The position numbers and the translations under genes were made by a program. This document shows, in pieces, positions 1 through 8,621 of a stretch of DNA of 64,000 nt (positions are counted from its first letter, which is position 1; each line of letters begins with the position of its first letter). Source of the stretch: Glutamicibacter arilaitensis Re117 (GTDB lineage Bacteria > Actinomycetota > Actinomycetes > Actinomycetales > Micrococcaceae); assembly GCF_000197735.1 (NCBI RefSeq), contig NC_014550.1, positions 1,550,001 through 1,614,000 of the forward strand. Direction: 5' to 3'. The notes under the pieces were generated by a model, which saw nothing but the letters and a program-made list of their open reading frames with translations, made no database searches and was not told the origin of the DNA.

Positions 1-2
1 AG

Positions 3-194
3 CCCGCCGAACTGACCTATTGGCATCGTCCGTTGCATGACACCATGACGGCGCTGATCTCCGCCGGGTTCGCCATTGCGCGCGTCTGGGAGCCACCGTA
101 TGCCAAGGATGCGCCTGAAGGCGTGATTCCTGAGGCTTTGCGCGAACGCGACGCTTTCTTGAGCTTCCTGTTCTTCTCACTGCGCGCTAATTAG
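3..194 (+). CDS. SAM-dependent methyltransferase, C-terminal fragment (cut by window edge)
   Basis: An open frame enters from the left edge and ends at TAG 192-194, giving 63 residues. It contains WHRPLHDTMTALISAGF, then VWEPPYAKDAPEG and a C-terminal FLSFLFFSLRAN. This pattern (an RPL..y...L..aGF..... EP segment followed by a hydrophobic FL.F.L.A tail) is typical of the last part of class I SAM-dependent methyltransferases of the Methyltransf_11 type. The catalytic and SAM-binding half lies outside the window, so the substrate cannot be guessed. It is probably unrelated to the polysaccharide locus, because 470 bases and a new leader separate it from the next gene. Confidence 0.65.
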   Translation, partial: PAELTYWHRPLHDTMTALISAGFAIARVWEPPYAKDAPEGVIPEALRERDAFLSFLFFSLRAN

Positions 195-574
195 GTTGTG
201 GATCATCATTCCCAGTTCGCACATCTAAATCGCAATTGACGGGTGTAGGGGAGTGCTGATGCTGCCTGTACTACTTGCCGTTTTCGCGCAGGCAAAGTAA
301 CAGGAACGAGAGTCAACGGAAGGTTTGCGATGCCTTGCCGAGGGTGACAATCGTGGAACAAGTGAATTTCGAGTATGAAACAAGTTGCCTGCGCTAAGCC
401 TATGCTTGTTTGGAGTGCCGCACTTCGCGCTAATTCGAAAGCTAATTTGTTCCAAGTCAAATCGAAACCTAGGGTGCTCTGCTCATAGGTGTATACCAAC
501 CCCCTAAAATGTGTCTGTCAGATGAATATTCTGAGAAGTGACTGAGGATCATTTTCTGGCGCTGAACCCGTGAT

Positions 575-646
575 TTCTAGATCGATTCGTTCTAGGATGA
601 TCAATTACGCAGGTGGAACAAAGTGGTCAACCTGTAATTTGGGGGA
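575..646 (+). promoter_or_regulatory. Leader of the LuxR pair: TTCTAG direct repeat and TTTGGGGGA element
   Basis: The 195-666 gap holds no convincing gene. Two TTCTAG hexamers lie 15 bases apart (575-580 and 590-595), each followed by a similar A/T/G-rich stretch, which could be a regulator site. A TTTGGGGGA element follows at 638-646. The same element precedes many genes of the downstream polysaccharide locus, so the regulators may share its control. The operator role is inference. Confidence 0.3.
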
Positions 647-672
647 CTTGAACCGAATGGGGCGGTTTGAAA

Positions 673-3306
673 ATGGAGTATTCACGTTTTTCGTCGTTTA
701 ACGATGCCAGCTTGGGGCTAGGGCATTGGAGCGAACTAAACTATTTGAAGGAATTGTCGAGGATTCCTGAATTGACGATGGAGAAGATCCTCTCCAATCA
801 ACACGTCATGGGAGCAGTGATTTCCGGGCCCCCGGGCAGCGGCAGACGTGCCTGGGTAGAAGCCGGAATGGAAAAACTCGAAAATCCACCGCAGCTGATC
901 CGCTTGAATGGCAGCAACTTCGGTACCAAGGTTCCGTTGGGAGCGTTGTCATACCTTCTTGCCCGGCTGGATCTGGACGACTACACCTCGCGGCATGAAC
1001 TGGTCCACGGGCTGGGACGTATCTTATGCAGTGAAAACCGGCCGGCCGCCGTTATGCTCGGCCGCCCCGAGCTGATCGACGAGGAATCCAGCTCGCTGCT
1101 GGCCCAACTGGCCACCATGGGCAAAATCAAGCTCTTCGTGATTTGCGAGCAAATTCAAGACCTGCCTGGAGACCTTTTCGCGCTGTACCGTTCCGGGCGT
1201 ATCAAGCACCGGCTGATCCATCGCATGGACAATGCGGAAACACACCAGTTTGTGGAATCCGAGCTGGGCGGACCAGCTTCAACCTTCAGCTCGGCAGTGC
1301 TTCGCTACCTCACCAGTGGCAGCCGGGAACTCATGTCCAAGTTAATCCAGTGCTGGCGGGACGACGGGCAGCTGTTGCAGCGCAATGGCAGCTGGATCCT
1401 GAAATTATCAGGGTTCGGCACAGGATCTGCCACCCATGGGCTTTATTCGCTAATGACTCGCGGCTTGGACTCCCGCGAATATGATCTAATGTTGGCTATT
1501 GCCTTGGGCGGACCGGTGACGCTGGAACGAATACACCTCTGCGAGCTGACTGAATCACTGGATGTGCTGCTGAACCGGGGCCAGGTCAGGTACCTGCCCG
1601 GGGCAAGCCGCCGAGTTGGTCTCTGCAACCCGTTGCTTGCGCTTCTAGTGCGCACCGATGAGCAAGAAAACAAAAAGGAATCGGTGAAAGCACTGCTCAA
1701 ACAGCTTCACGCCGACCCGTTGGCGGCCCAGGTGCTGGCTCAAGTACAGGCGCTGAGCGACATGAACGACCATCAAGCGCAAATTGCTGTGGCTAAGAGA
1801 TACCAAGCTACTGGCTACGGACCTGACGCATGGCCAGCTGATCCCAAGACACGGATGAAGATCGTGGACATGCACGTCAAGGCCTTGGCCATGACCTCGC
1901 AATTCCAGCCGGCTTTCGAAGTTATCGAAGTGGCTCGGACTGGGGCTATGGCAGCGCGTGATAAGAATGCTCCAGATGAGGCCTTGGATGCTGCACTTCA
2001 GGAACTGGACCTATTGGCCCAGTTCGTTAGCCACCTCGAAGACGAGATGAGCAGAACGAAGAGCGATATTTCCAGCACTCAGGAACTCGTTGAATCGGCC
2101 AACTGGATGAACGAATCCCTGCGCTTGCGTGCCCTGTCTGTCCAGGCCTCGGTATGGGCCGCCCGGCAGCGTCAGGCGGATGCCTTGAAGCTGACGCTCT
2201 ACGTTGACAGCAGGCTTAAAGACACCCATCTGATGAGCTCTCAAATATCTACTTTCGATCCCGAAGACGCGGTGGATATCGAATTCGAGTTGCTCCAAGC
2301 TGAATTGCTCAGTGGACATTGGAACCTAGCACTGGAACGTTCGAAGAAGCTGGCTTCCGGATTCTACAGCAGCCCGCTTTCAGTGACCTTCTCAGAAACC
2401 GTGTACGGAATCCTGCTGGCCTTGGACAATGACCTTGATGGAGCCGTGGCCGTACTGAAAAAGAATCGCGAACAGCTGGCTGCCGGGCAGAGGCCACTGT
2501 TGCCAGCAATTATCAACGCCATCACAGCATATGAGCTAGCTCGTTCTGGGCAACGTCATGAAGCCTCGGCGATGCTCGAACGCAACAGCTTGTACCACCC
2601 GACAGTCGATGTCCCAGTGAACTTCTACCGCTGGGTTCAAGAAATCTTTACCGCGTTGACGCATGCCGAAATTGGTGCGACAGATCTGGCGTTAGACATG
2701 CTGAAGAACTTCACCACTCAGATGCGGGGTGAAAGCCATACCCTGCTTGAGTCACTGACATTGGGATACCGGGTTCGGCTTGGAGACAGCGAAGCACTAA
2801 CGGATTTCCTGCGCGCCAGCGCACTGTGCCAAGGAACAGTAGGTGAAGGCATGTCGCAGGTCGCTAAGGCCATCGCGGCAGGAAATTCATCCTGCACTGC
2901 TGCTGGTTTGGGCGATCTGGCCAAGCTGGGCCACGTCTTGTTCTCCACGGCATCCAACAACCGTATTTTTGCAAATCTAGAAATCAGGGACCAACGCAAG
3001 ATTTCCCGGATTATCAACGAATCCAAACGTTCGCACGCAACGCAATTCAGTGGCATGGCTGCGGAGCTTGAGGAATCTGGTGAGTACCGGCCGGCCTGGA
3101 TGCGCGAACTGACCAAACGTGAAGTGCAAATTGCCAAGCTGGCAATCGGGGGCAAATCGAATGCGGAGATCGCCAAGGCCAATGGAGTATCAATTCGTAC
3201 CATCGAAGGCCACCTTTACCAGGTGTATTCGAAGCTGCAAGTTCGCAATCGACAAGAACTGACCGCGCTGGATCGTTCCAGCCAGGGCACAGCAGGGCTC
3301 AGATGA
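673..3306 (+). CDS. LAL-type LuxR family transcriptional regulator with degenerate Walker A
   Basis: A protein of about 877 aa with the large-ATP-binding-LuxR (LAL, MalT-like) plan: N-terminal NTPase-like region, long helical TPR-like middle, and a C-terminal LuxR helix-turn-helix (ELTKREVQIAKLAIGGKSN, then TIEGHLYQVYSKL). ATG 673 is preferred over TTG 667 because GGGGCGG at 659-665 is well spaced for it. The P-loop reads GPPGSGRRA, so the usual Gly-Lys-Ser/Thr is missing and ATP binding may be lost or altered. The stop overlaps the next start by ATGA (3303-3306), so the two regulators are translationally coupled. Its position at the head of the polysaccharide locus and its TTTGGGGGA leader suggest it controls that locus; this is inference. 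Confidence 0.85.
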   Translation: MEYSRFSSFNDASLGLGHWSELNYLKELSRIPELTMEKILSNQHVMGAVISGPPGSGRRAWVEAGMEKLENPPQLIRLNGSNFGTKVPLGALSYLLARLDLDDYTSRHELVHGLGRILCSENRPAAVMLGRPELIDEESSSLLAQLATMGKIKLFVICEQIQDLPGDLFALYRSGRIKHRLIHRMDNAETHQFVESELGGPASTFSSAVLRYLTSGSRELMSKLIQCWRDDGQLLQRNGSWILKLSGFGTGSATHGLYSLMTRGLDSREYDLMLAIALGGPVTLERIHLCELTESLDVLLNRGQVRYLPGASRRVGLCNPLLALLVRTDEQENKKESVKALLKQLHADPLAAQVLAQVQALSDMNDHQAQIAVAKRYQATGYGPDAWPADPKTRMKIVDMHVKALAMTSQFQPAFEVIEVARTGAMAARDKNAPDEALDAALQELDLLAQFVSHLEDEMSRTKSDISSTQELVESANWMNESLRLRALSVQASVWAARQRQADALKLTLYVDSRLKDTHLMSSQISTFDPEDAVDIEFELLQAELLSGHWNLALERSKKLASGFYSSPLSVTFSETVYGILLALDNDLDGAVAVLKKNREQLAAGQRPLLPAIINAITAYELARSGQRHEASAMLERNSLYHPTVDVPVNFYRWVQEIFTALTHAEIGATDLALDMLKNFTTQMRGESHTLLESLTLGYRVRLGDSEALTDFLRASALCQGTVGEGMSQVAKAIAAGNSSCTAAGLGDLAKLGHVLFSTASNNRIFANLEIRDQRKISRIINESKRSHATQFSGMAAELEESGEYRPAWMRELTKREVQIAKLAIGGKSNAEIAKANGVSIRTIEGHLYQVYSKLQVRNRQELTALDRSSQGTAGLR

Positions 3307-5969
3307 CACAAGAATTACAGGTGCACCGGACCCATCCAAGTGAATATACCGAGCTGATCCAGGTACTCAAACGCAGCGAGCCTTCTGGAGCGGTCATTCT
3401 CGGCGCGTTGGGAATGGGCAAGACTACCTTGGTTGAATCCGCCCTCCAAGCACTGGGGTTTCCAGAACCGGTGATGCGGCTCTACTGCACGCGTTCGCTG
3501 AGCGAAGTGCCTCACGGAGCCTTGTCGCCGTACCTTGGCGGTCTTGAGAGCATCGAAAATCCAGTGACCGTGTTGCGCGAACTGAACCGAACCCTGCTCG
3601 CGTCACCGAGCGTTTCCGGAACCCGCATCGTGGTGGTGGAGGATGCGCAGTATCTTGACGCCCAAAGCTGCTTCATCCTCTCCTTGCTGGTGGAAAACGG
3701 TGTCGTCAAAGTCCTAGCCTTAGGTGGAAGCAGCTTGGAAGAGGGCACGCCGTTGGCCTCTCTCGGCGAGTTGCCCGCCTTCACCCGGATCCAGATGCAG
3801 CCACTTGACCGCGAAGGCATAAGACAAGTTGCCCAGAGCATCCTGGGACGACAGCTCAGCGAAGGCTCAATTGGCATCATCGAGAGAGTCAGCGGCGGAA
3901 ATCCGCGCTTTGTGGAAGCCTATGTAGCATCTTGCATGGATCAGGGTACCTTGTTCCAGGACACGTCACTGCTCCAAGATCAAGCCGTTCATGAGCCACT
4001 CTGGGTGGTTGCACGTGCGCTGCCCGAAGTTGATGCACGTCTGCGGGCGCTAGGTCGTGAGTTCTTCCGTTTCGTTACGGCTGAAGAGGAACGTACACTG
4101 CTGCTTCTGGCGTTGGCCGGTCCTCAGTACAAGGCGTTGCTCGACGAGTGCGCACTTCCATATCGCAGGATGCTCAGTTCCGGCGATCTGGAAGTGCGCG
4201 GCGAAACGGTCTCGGTGCGCTCTAAACTGCTGCAACGTACCTTCCGGGAACTTGCTTCCGTGCAGCAAAATGCTCAGCTGAACGAGCTTTGGGCAAGGGC
4301 ACTGTCTGCACTGGGGATGGAACCCAATGCACGTGAGATCCTATGGTGCTTGGAATTAGGAGTGGAAGTTCCCAGCGAACAAATCTTGGCCTGTGCATCT
4401 GGGGCCGCTGCCGAGATGAATTTCCGTGTGGCTTTGCGCCTGTGCCTTCTTGGGCAGCTGCCACAGCACCACGAGGAAGGCGGCTTGCTGGAAGCTCAGG
4501 CGCTTTTGGGCCTAGGGCGGCACTACGCAGCACGGGCCCAGCTGCTTCGGCTCATCGACCAGCTGACAGACCTGGATTTGCTGGGCCAAGCCTATGCCCT
4601 GTTGCTGGAGGTAACTAGCTGCATCGGGGTCGATGTCCAAGAAGCAGCGATCATCATGGACAAGTGGCAGGATGCTGCCGCAGGGTACGAGGACAAAGCC
4701 GCAGTCGAGCGATTCCTGGCACTGCACACCGACGCTTTAAGGGTCCTCAAATTCTGGGTCGGAATCAATACGCCCTCCGGAACGCTGCCAGAGGTCCAAG
4801 ACATGCGCGACTACCTTGATGATCCCGATCTGAACGTCCAAGCGCGGATCATTGCCATGTTAGCGCTCGGAGACCGATTGACTAGCGAAGGCTTGTGCCA
4901 TGATGCCTTAGACGTTCTATACCCAGCGATGCAGCTGCTCAAGGAGCATGCTGTATTGGGTACTTTGTACGAAGTACGCGTGTTCTTCCGCATCGGATGG
5001 AACCTGCTGTTCTCCGGTGAGTATGGGAAGGCACAGGCCTTCATTGGACAGTATCGCGGGGACCGTCTGCGGATCATCCACCACTACCGTGGGTCGGTCG
5101 CACTATTGGACGGAATTCATGAACTACTTCAGGGAAGGGTACGCAAGGCAATCGAGAAGATGGCTGAAGCCATCACCGAGTTGCGCACATTCGATACAGC
5201 GCAGGTACTGGCATTGGCATGCAACGTGTATCGCATGCTGCTATACCGCTTCGGGCTGCCCCAGCCTGAAGCGCTCCAGCAGGCTCTGAATGAAAGCCAA
5301 GACAAAGGTGCGTCTGCGCTATCTGGCCAGCTCGGCGAGGAATCATCGGAATACCGGATCTTGGCTCGCGGATTCGCGGCCGCACTTGAGAGCCCTTATG
5401 AGGGGGAAAGCATTCGTGACTTCCAGCTGATCCACCGCGAAATCCTGTTCAGCAAGGTCCGGCAGCTCTCGGACGATGAACTATCCAAGAACGCCGATCA
5501 CGCAAGTTTGCGCATGCTGGCCAAACAACAACAGGGCACGAGAGCGCGCCTGCTGTCGCGGTTGGCGGAACTGCGGATCAGCGAGGGCACTGAAGCGTTG
5601 GAACACCTTGCAGACGAAGCATTGCAATGTTGCGAGAACCTGGTGGCCGTCGAAGCACTGGCGCGGGCAGCTGAACGCCACGCTGCCGCCGGTGACCAGA
5701 GGCGCTGCGGTGCCTTGCTGCGGCGAGCCACGGAGCTGATCGAGCAGCATCAGATGGACCCGGGCAAGTACCTGGCCAGAGTACTTGCCATGACTGAGCT
5801 GACATCCAGGGAAGCGGAGATTGTGAATCTGGCGCGCCGTGGGTTGAATAATGCGCAGATTGCACGGAACCTGATTCTTTCTCAGCGGACAGTTGAAGGT
5901 CATTTGTATCGGGTTTTCTCCAAACTGGGAATCAACGAGCGGTCAGAACTCAAGAAAATCAGTTCCTGA
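3303..5969 (+). CDS. LAL-type LuxR family transcriptional regulator with intact Walker A
   Basis: An 888-aa paralogue of the preceding regulator with the same plan. Its P-loop GALGMGKTTLVES, near residues 32-44, is intact, and a Walker-B-like IVVVEDAQ follows near residue 115. The C-terminal LuxR HTH has LTSREAEIVNLARRGLNN and TVEGHLYRVFSKLGI. ATG 3303 overlaps the upstream stop (ATGA), so the two proteins are probably made together and may work as a heteromer in which only this subunit binds ATP. LAL regulators usually respond to a small inducer through the C-terminal part of the sensor region; the ligand here is unknown. The next 470 bases carry no recognisable gene, so this ends the operon. 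Confidence 0.87.
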   Translation: MTQELQVHRTHPSEYTELIQVLKRSEPSGAVILGALGMGKTTLVESALQALGFPEPVMRLYCTRSLSEVPHGALSPYLGGLESIENPVTVLRELNRTLLASPSVSGTRIVVVEDAQYLDAQSCFILSLLVENGVVKVLALGGSSLEEGTPLASLGELPAFTRIQMQPLDREGIRQVAQSILGRQLSEGSIGIIERVSGGNPRFVEAYVASCMDQGTLFQDTSLLQDQAVHEPLWVVARALPEVDARLRALGREFFRFVTAEEERTLLLLALAGPQYKALLDECALPYRRMLSSGDLEVRGETVSVRSKLLQRTFRELASVQQNAQLNELWARALSALGMEPNAREILWCLELGVEVPSEQILACASGAAAEMNFRVALRLCLLGQLPQHHEEGGLLEAQALLGLGRHYAARAQLLRLIDQLTDLDLLGQAYALLLEVTSCIGVDVQEAAIIMDKWQDAAAGYEDKAAVERFLALHTDALRVLKFWVGINTPSGTLPEVQDMRDYLDDPDLNVQARIIAMLALGDRLTSEGLCHDALDVLYPAMQLLKEHAVLGTLYEVRVFFRIGWNLLFSGEYGKAQAFIGQYRGDRLRIIHHYRGSVALLDGIHELLQGRVRKAIEKMAEAITELRTFDTAQVLALACNVYRMLLYRFGLPQPEALQQALNESQDKGASALSGQLGEESSEYRILARGFAAALESPYEGESIRDFQLIHREILFSKVRQLSDDELSKNADHASLRMLAKQQQGTRARLLSRLAELRISEGTEALEHLADEALQCCENLVAVEALARAAERHAAAGDQRRCGALLRRATELIEQHQMDPGKYLARVLAMTELTSREAEIVNLARRGLNNAQIARNLILSQRTVEGHLYRVFSKLGINERSELKKISS

Positions 5970-6440
5970 GTAGGTATCAAAGCGGAGCAGAACATCCGGG
6001 TGCGCGCAATCTTGGAGTAAGTACCACCCGTGTGGAGCCAATGCAGTGTGCGTATTGTGAATCACGGGAGCAGACGAACAAGGTGTATGTTCTCGTTTCT
6101 CACGAGTGCGGACCGCTATGGCATGAGAAGAGTGCCTGGAAAGCGAGCCTCACCCCGGAACGGGGCCGGCGGCTCGTTGATCCTCACGGATCGCCCCCAG
6201 CACGGTCGCCGGCTCCTTTTGACCGCAGGCTCCGTACCAGTAGGCATATTCGCCTCGTGGTACGGAGCCTTTGCCATGCTCGGAAAGAAGATCCAGGTGG
6301 CAGCGCGCAAGTACGATCCGAGTGAATTTCGGGTAGGCGTACTTGAAGACCCAGGCCCAATTGGGTGTCAGGCACTCGTGCACCGCCATTGATTGCACCA
6401 TAGGCTCAAGCCAACTAGAGAATCGGACTTTGGGGAAAGG
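5970..6440. other. Gene-poor stretch between the regulators and the first IS
   Basis: Short open frames exist on both strands (for example 6032-6325 plus and 6150-6401 minus), but none has a recognisable domain or a convincing ribosome site. The clearest structure is the stem-loop at 6227-6270. The right edge (GAATCGG, 6420-6426) is one arm of an inverted repeat whose other arm (CCGATTC, 7898-7904) now lies beyond the inserted IS. Confidence 0.5.
6227..6270. terminator. Strong 13-bp stem-loop, possible terminator
   Basis: AGGCTCCGTACCA (6227-6239) and TGGTACGGAGCCT (6258-6270) are perfect inverted repeats around an 18-base loop. No long U tract follows, so it may be a terminator or a protein-binding palindrome. 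It lies about 260 bases after the second LuxR gene. Confidence 0.45.
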
Positions 6441-7889
6441 GGCTCTTCAGGATTGAGAGTGTAGCCACCTAAAACCAACACCCGGGATCCCGGGCATGTC
6501 GCCAAAACGCGAAAAAGTCGAGGTCTTCCAGAAGAATGGAAGTTACCACACAAACATTCTTGAAAGACCTCGACGTTGCTCAATTCTACCTTCACCGAAC
6601 CAGACCTCACCACTTTCACCGGACTTGATGGCTTAGGACTCACCGCGATTGGGCAGTGTCTGGGCGCAGCGAAAGCCGAGATCCTCTGCCACGTCACCAC
6701 CCCGAACCCGTGGTGCCGCACCTGCGGGGGCGAAGGAACACCGAGGGATACCGTCACCCGCAGACTTGCCCACCAACCCTTCGGTTGGCGTCCGACCGTC
6801 CTGGTCATCAAACACCGACGCTACCGCTGCGGCCACTGCCAACGGGTGTGGCGTGAAGATCTGTCCAGAGCTGCACCGGAACGCCAGAAAATCAGCAGGA
6901 CCGGCCTGGCCTGGGCCTTGAACGGTTTGGTCTGCCAACACCTCTCCGTCTCACGGATCGCCGAAGGACTCGGCGTCACTTGGAATACCGCCAACGACGC
7001 AGTGCTGGCTGAAGGCCAACGCCTGCTGATCGATGACCCTGCACGGTTTTCCGGCGTCAAGGTCTTAGGCGTAGACGAACACGTATGGAGGCATACCCGC
7101 ACCGGCGACAAATACGTCACCGTCATCGTGGATCTCACCGCCGTGCGCGATGGCACCGGCACCGCACGCCTGCTGGATATGGTTCCAGGAAGGTCCAAAG
7201 CCGTATTCAAGACCTGGCTGGCCGGACAAGACGACCAGTGGAAGCAGGGCATTGACGTGGTCGCGATGGACGGGTTCACCGGCTTCAAAACCGCAGCTGC
7301 CGAAGAGCTTCCCCACGCGGTGGAGGTCTTGGATCCGTTCCATGTCGTCAAATTGGGTTCCGAGGCCCTGGATCAAACCCGGCAGCGGGTCCAGCGCGAA
7401 CAGCATGGCCGGCGGGGACGCAAGGATGACCCGCTGTATAAGTGCCGTCGGACCTTGACCACGGGGCTGTCCTTAGCCACTGACAAGCAGAAAGCCAAGC
7501 TTGAGGACCTTTTTACGGCGCCGGAGTATGAGCCGGTTCAACTGGTCTGGAGCGTGTATCAAAAGATGGTGGATGCCTACCGGCAACCGAAACCAGAGAT
7601 CGGGCGGTGGGCGTTGGAGCAACTAATCAACGGGGTTGGCACAAAGGTCCCGAAGGGGTTGCCGGAGCTGAAGAAGCTCGGTGGCACCCTGCGGCGGAGG
7701 AAGACGGACATCCTCGCGTATTTTGACCACGTCGGCAGTTCAAATGGGCCTACTGAAGCGCTCAATGGCCGGTTAGAGCATTTGCGGGGTATCGCGTTGG
7801 GGTTCAAGAATCTGACGCACTATATCGCACGGTCGTTGCTGGAGACTGGCGGGTTTAGGCCTTGGTTACACTCTCAATCCTGAAGAGCC
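6441..7889 (+). mobile_element. ISL3-family insertion sequence, copy A1 (1,449 bp)
   Basis: Terminal inverted repeats begin GGCTCTTCAGGATTGAGAGTG at 6441 and end with the matching CACTCTCAATCCTGAAGAGCC at 7889. An 8-bp target duplication GGGAAAGG flanks it (6433-6440 and 7890-7897). The single gene is an intact transposase. Copy A2 at 8622-10070 has exactly the same length and very similar ends, in the opposite orientation, so the pair could mediate inversion. Confidence 0.95.
6576..7883 (+). CDS. ISL3 family transposase (copy A1)
   Basis: 435 aa. The N-terminal zinc-finger-like segment has CHVTTPNPWCRTCG followed by RRYRCGHCQRVW. A helix-turn-helix region follows, then the DDE_Tnp_ISL3 core with GVDEHVWRHTRTGDKYVTVI, VAMDGFTGFKTAA and VLDPFHVVKLGSEALD, and a C-terminal SNGPTEALNGRLEHLRG containing the last acidic residue. 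Nothing suggests inactivation. It fills the 1,449-bp element between the inverted repeats. Nearly the same protein is encoded by copy A2. Confidence 0.95.
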   Translation: MLNSTFTEPDLTTFTGLDGLGLTAIGQCLGAAKAEILCHVTTPNPWCRTCGGEGTPRDTVTRRLAHQPFGWRPTVLVIKHRRYRCGHCQRVWREDLSRAAPERQKISRTGLAWALNGLVCQHLSVSRIAEGLGVTWNTANDAVLAEGQRLLIDDPARFSGVKVLGVDEHVWRHTRTGDKYVTVIVDLTAVRDGTGTARLLDMVPGRSKAVFKTWLAGQDDQWKQGIDVVAMDGFTGFKTAAAEELPHAVEVLDPFHVVKLGSEALDQTRQRVQREQHGRRGRKDDPLYKCRRTLTTGLSLATDKQKAKLEDLFTAPEYEPVQLVWSVYQKMVDAYRQPKPEIGRWALEQLINGVGTKVPKGLPELKKLGGTLRRRKTDILAYFDHVGSSNGPTEALNGRLEHLRGIALGFKNLTHYIARSLLETGGFRPWLHSQS

Positions 7890-7944
7890 GGGAAAGGCCG
7901 ATTCACTTGCTTGGGGAACTTGTATATTTCTTGGGGGAATACAA

Positions 7945-8031
7945 ATGATGTTTGTTGTATTGCCGATTTGCAACGTCCCTTGCTCCACCTTCAAGCTGCA
8001 CCAGGTGGAAGCAAGCCATGTCGCAAGTTAG
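7945..8031 (+). CDS. Possible 28-aa leader ORF upstream of the interrupted sugar transferase
   Basis: ATG 7945 (or ATG 7948) follows TTGGGGGAA (7931-7939) at ribosome-site distance and runs to TAG 8029-8031, overlapping the proposed sugar-transferase start at 8018 in another frame. The peptide (MMFVVLPICN...) has no known relative. It could be a translated leader, or simply 5' untranslated sequence in which the G-rich element belongs to the 8018 gene. Weak call. Confidence 0.2.
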   Translation: MMFVVLPICNVPCSTFKLHQVEASHVAS

Positions 8032-8071
8032 CAGTAGGTTAGGGGAATCGGAACTCGGAACCTTAAGCGGT
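8018..8071 (+). pseudogene. 5' end of the sugar transferase gene, separated from its body by IS110
   Basis: ATG 8018 follows AGGTGGAAG at good spacing and reads MSQVSSRLGESELGTLSG up to the edge of the IS110 element. The open frame on the far side of the IS starts with PAANDFTSSQRSKGRAHLRR and continues into the sugar transferase without a start codon of its own. If the IS uses a GT core shared by both ends (8070-8071 and 10943-10944), removing it joins the two parts in frame into about 503 aa, the usual size for this family. The boundary is inferred, not proven. Confidence 0.5.
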
Positions 8072-8074
8072 TGG

Positions 8075-8383
8075 ACACTTACACGTCTGTGAGTATTGAA
8101 GTGGCTGGTCTGGGACTAGCTGGCAGGATAGGAACCAGCCGTCCCACCCCCCTGGATGTGGCTCATTACACAACTGACCCGAAGGGTGTCATCAGGTGGA
8201 CTTGTCCATCCACTCGGGGTGGGTCGGCCGGGACCAATCCGGCCCACCACGGTAGCTTCATTAGAAGAATGTCCACCCCTTTTAGGGTCGTGACCCATCA
8301 CAGTTCTGTTCCGTCGTGACTCCTACCCGGACTGGTACCGGCCGGTCACGGCCAACCACGAAAATTCAGGAAAGGAAAATTCG
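8075..8383 (+). ncRNA. Candidate IS110 bridge RNA region (5' non-coding end)
   Basis: IS110-group elements encode a guide (bridge) RNA in the non-coding end before the transposase gene. This roughly 310-base stretch has no gene and is rich in paired segments: GGCTGGT with ACCAGCC (about 8103 to 8145), GGTGGAC with GTCCATCC (about 8195), and GGTGGG with CCCACC enclosing CCGG/CCGG (about 8219-8247). A TAGAAGAATGTCCA segment near 8261 resembles the right IS end TAGAAGAGTCCA, as a donor guide might. RNA production is inferred. Confidence 0.45.
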
Positions 8384-8621
8384 GTGACCGCCGCATCTAT
8401 CGTCGCGCATTCTTATCCATTTGTCGTCGGTGTCGACACTCACGCACGCAATCATGTCTACGCCATCATTGATTCCAGCAACGGCGCACTACTTGATACT
8501 CAGTCCTTTCCGGTGACCATGGCCGGCATCAGCCGAGCCATTAGCTGGGTCGGGAGACGCACTGAAGGCAACGCAGACACCCTCTGGGTTATCGAAGGAG
8601 CTGCGACGTACGGAGCAATCC

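Noticed and set aside
225..499. Open frames on the minus strand before the first LuxR gene
   Set aside because: No ribosome site, no domain, unusual composition; they overlap a likely leader region.
6032..6401. Short overlapping frames as a small gene before the first ISL3
   Set aside because: Frames on both strands overlap, none has a ribosome site at the right distance or recognisable domain.
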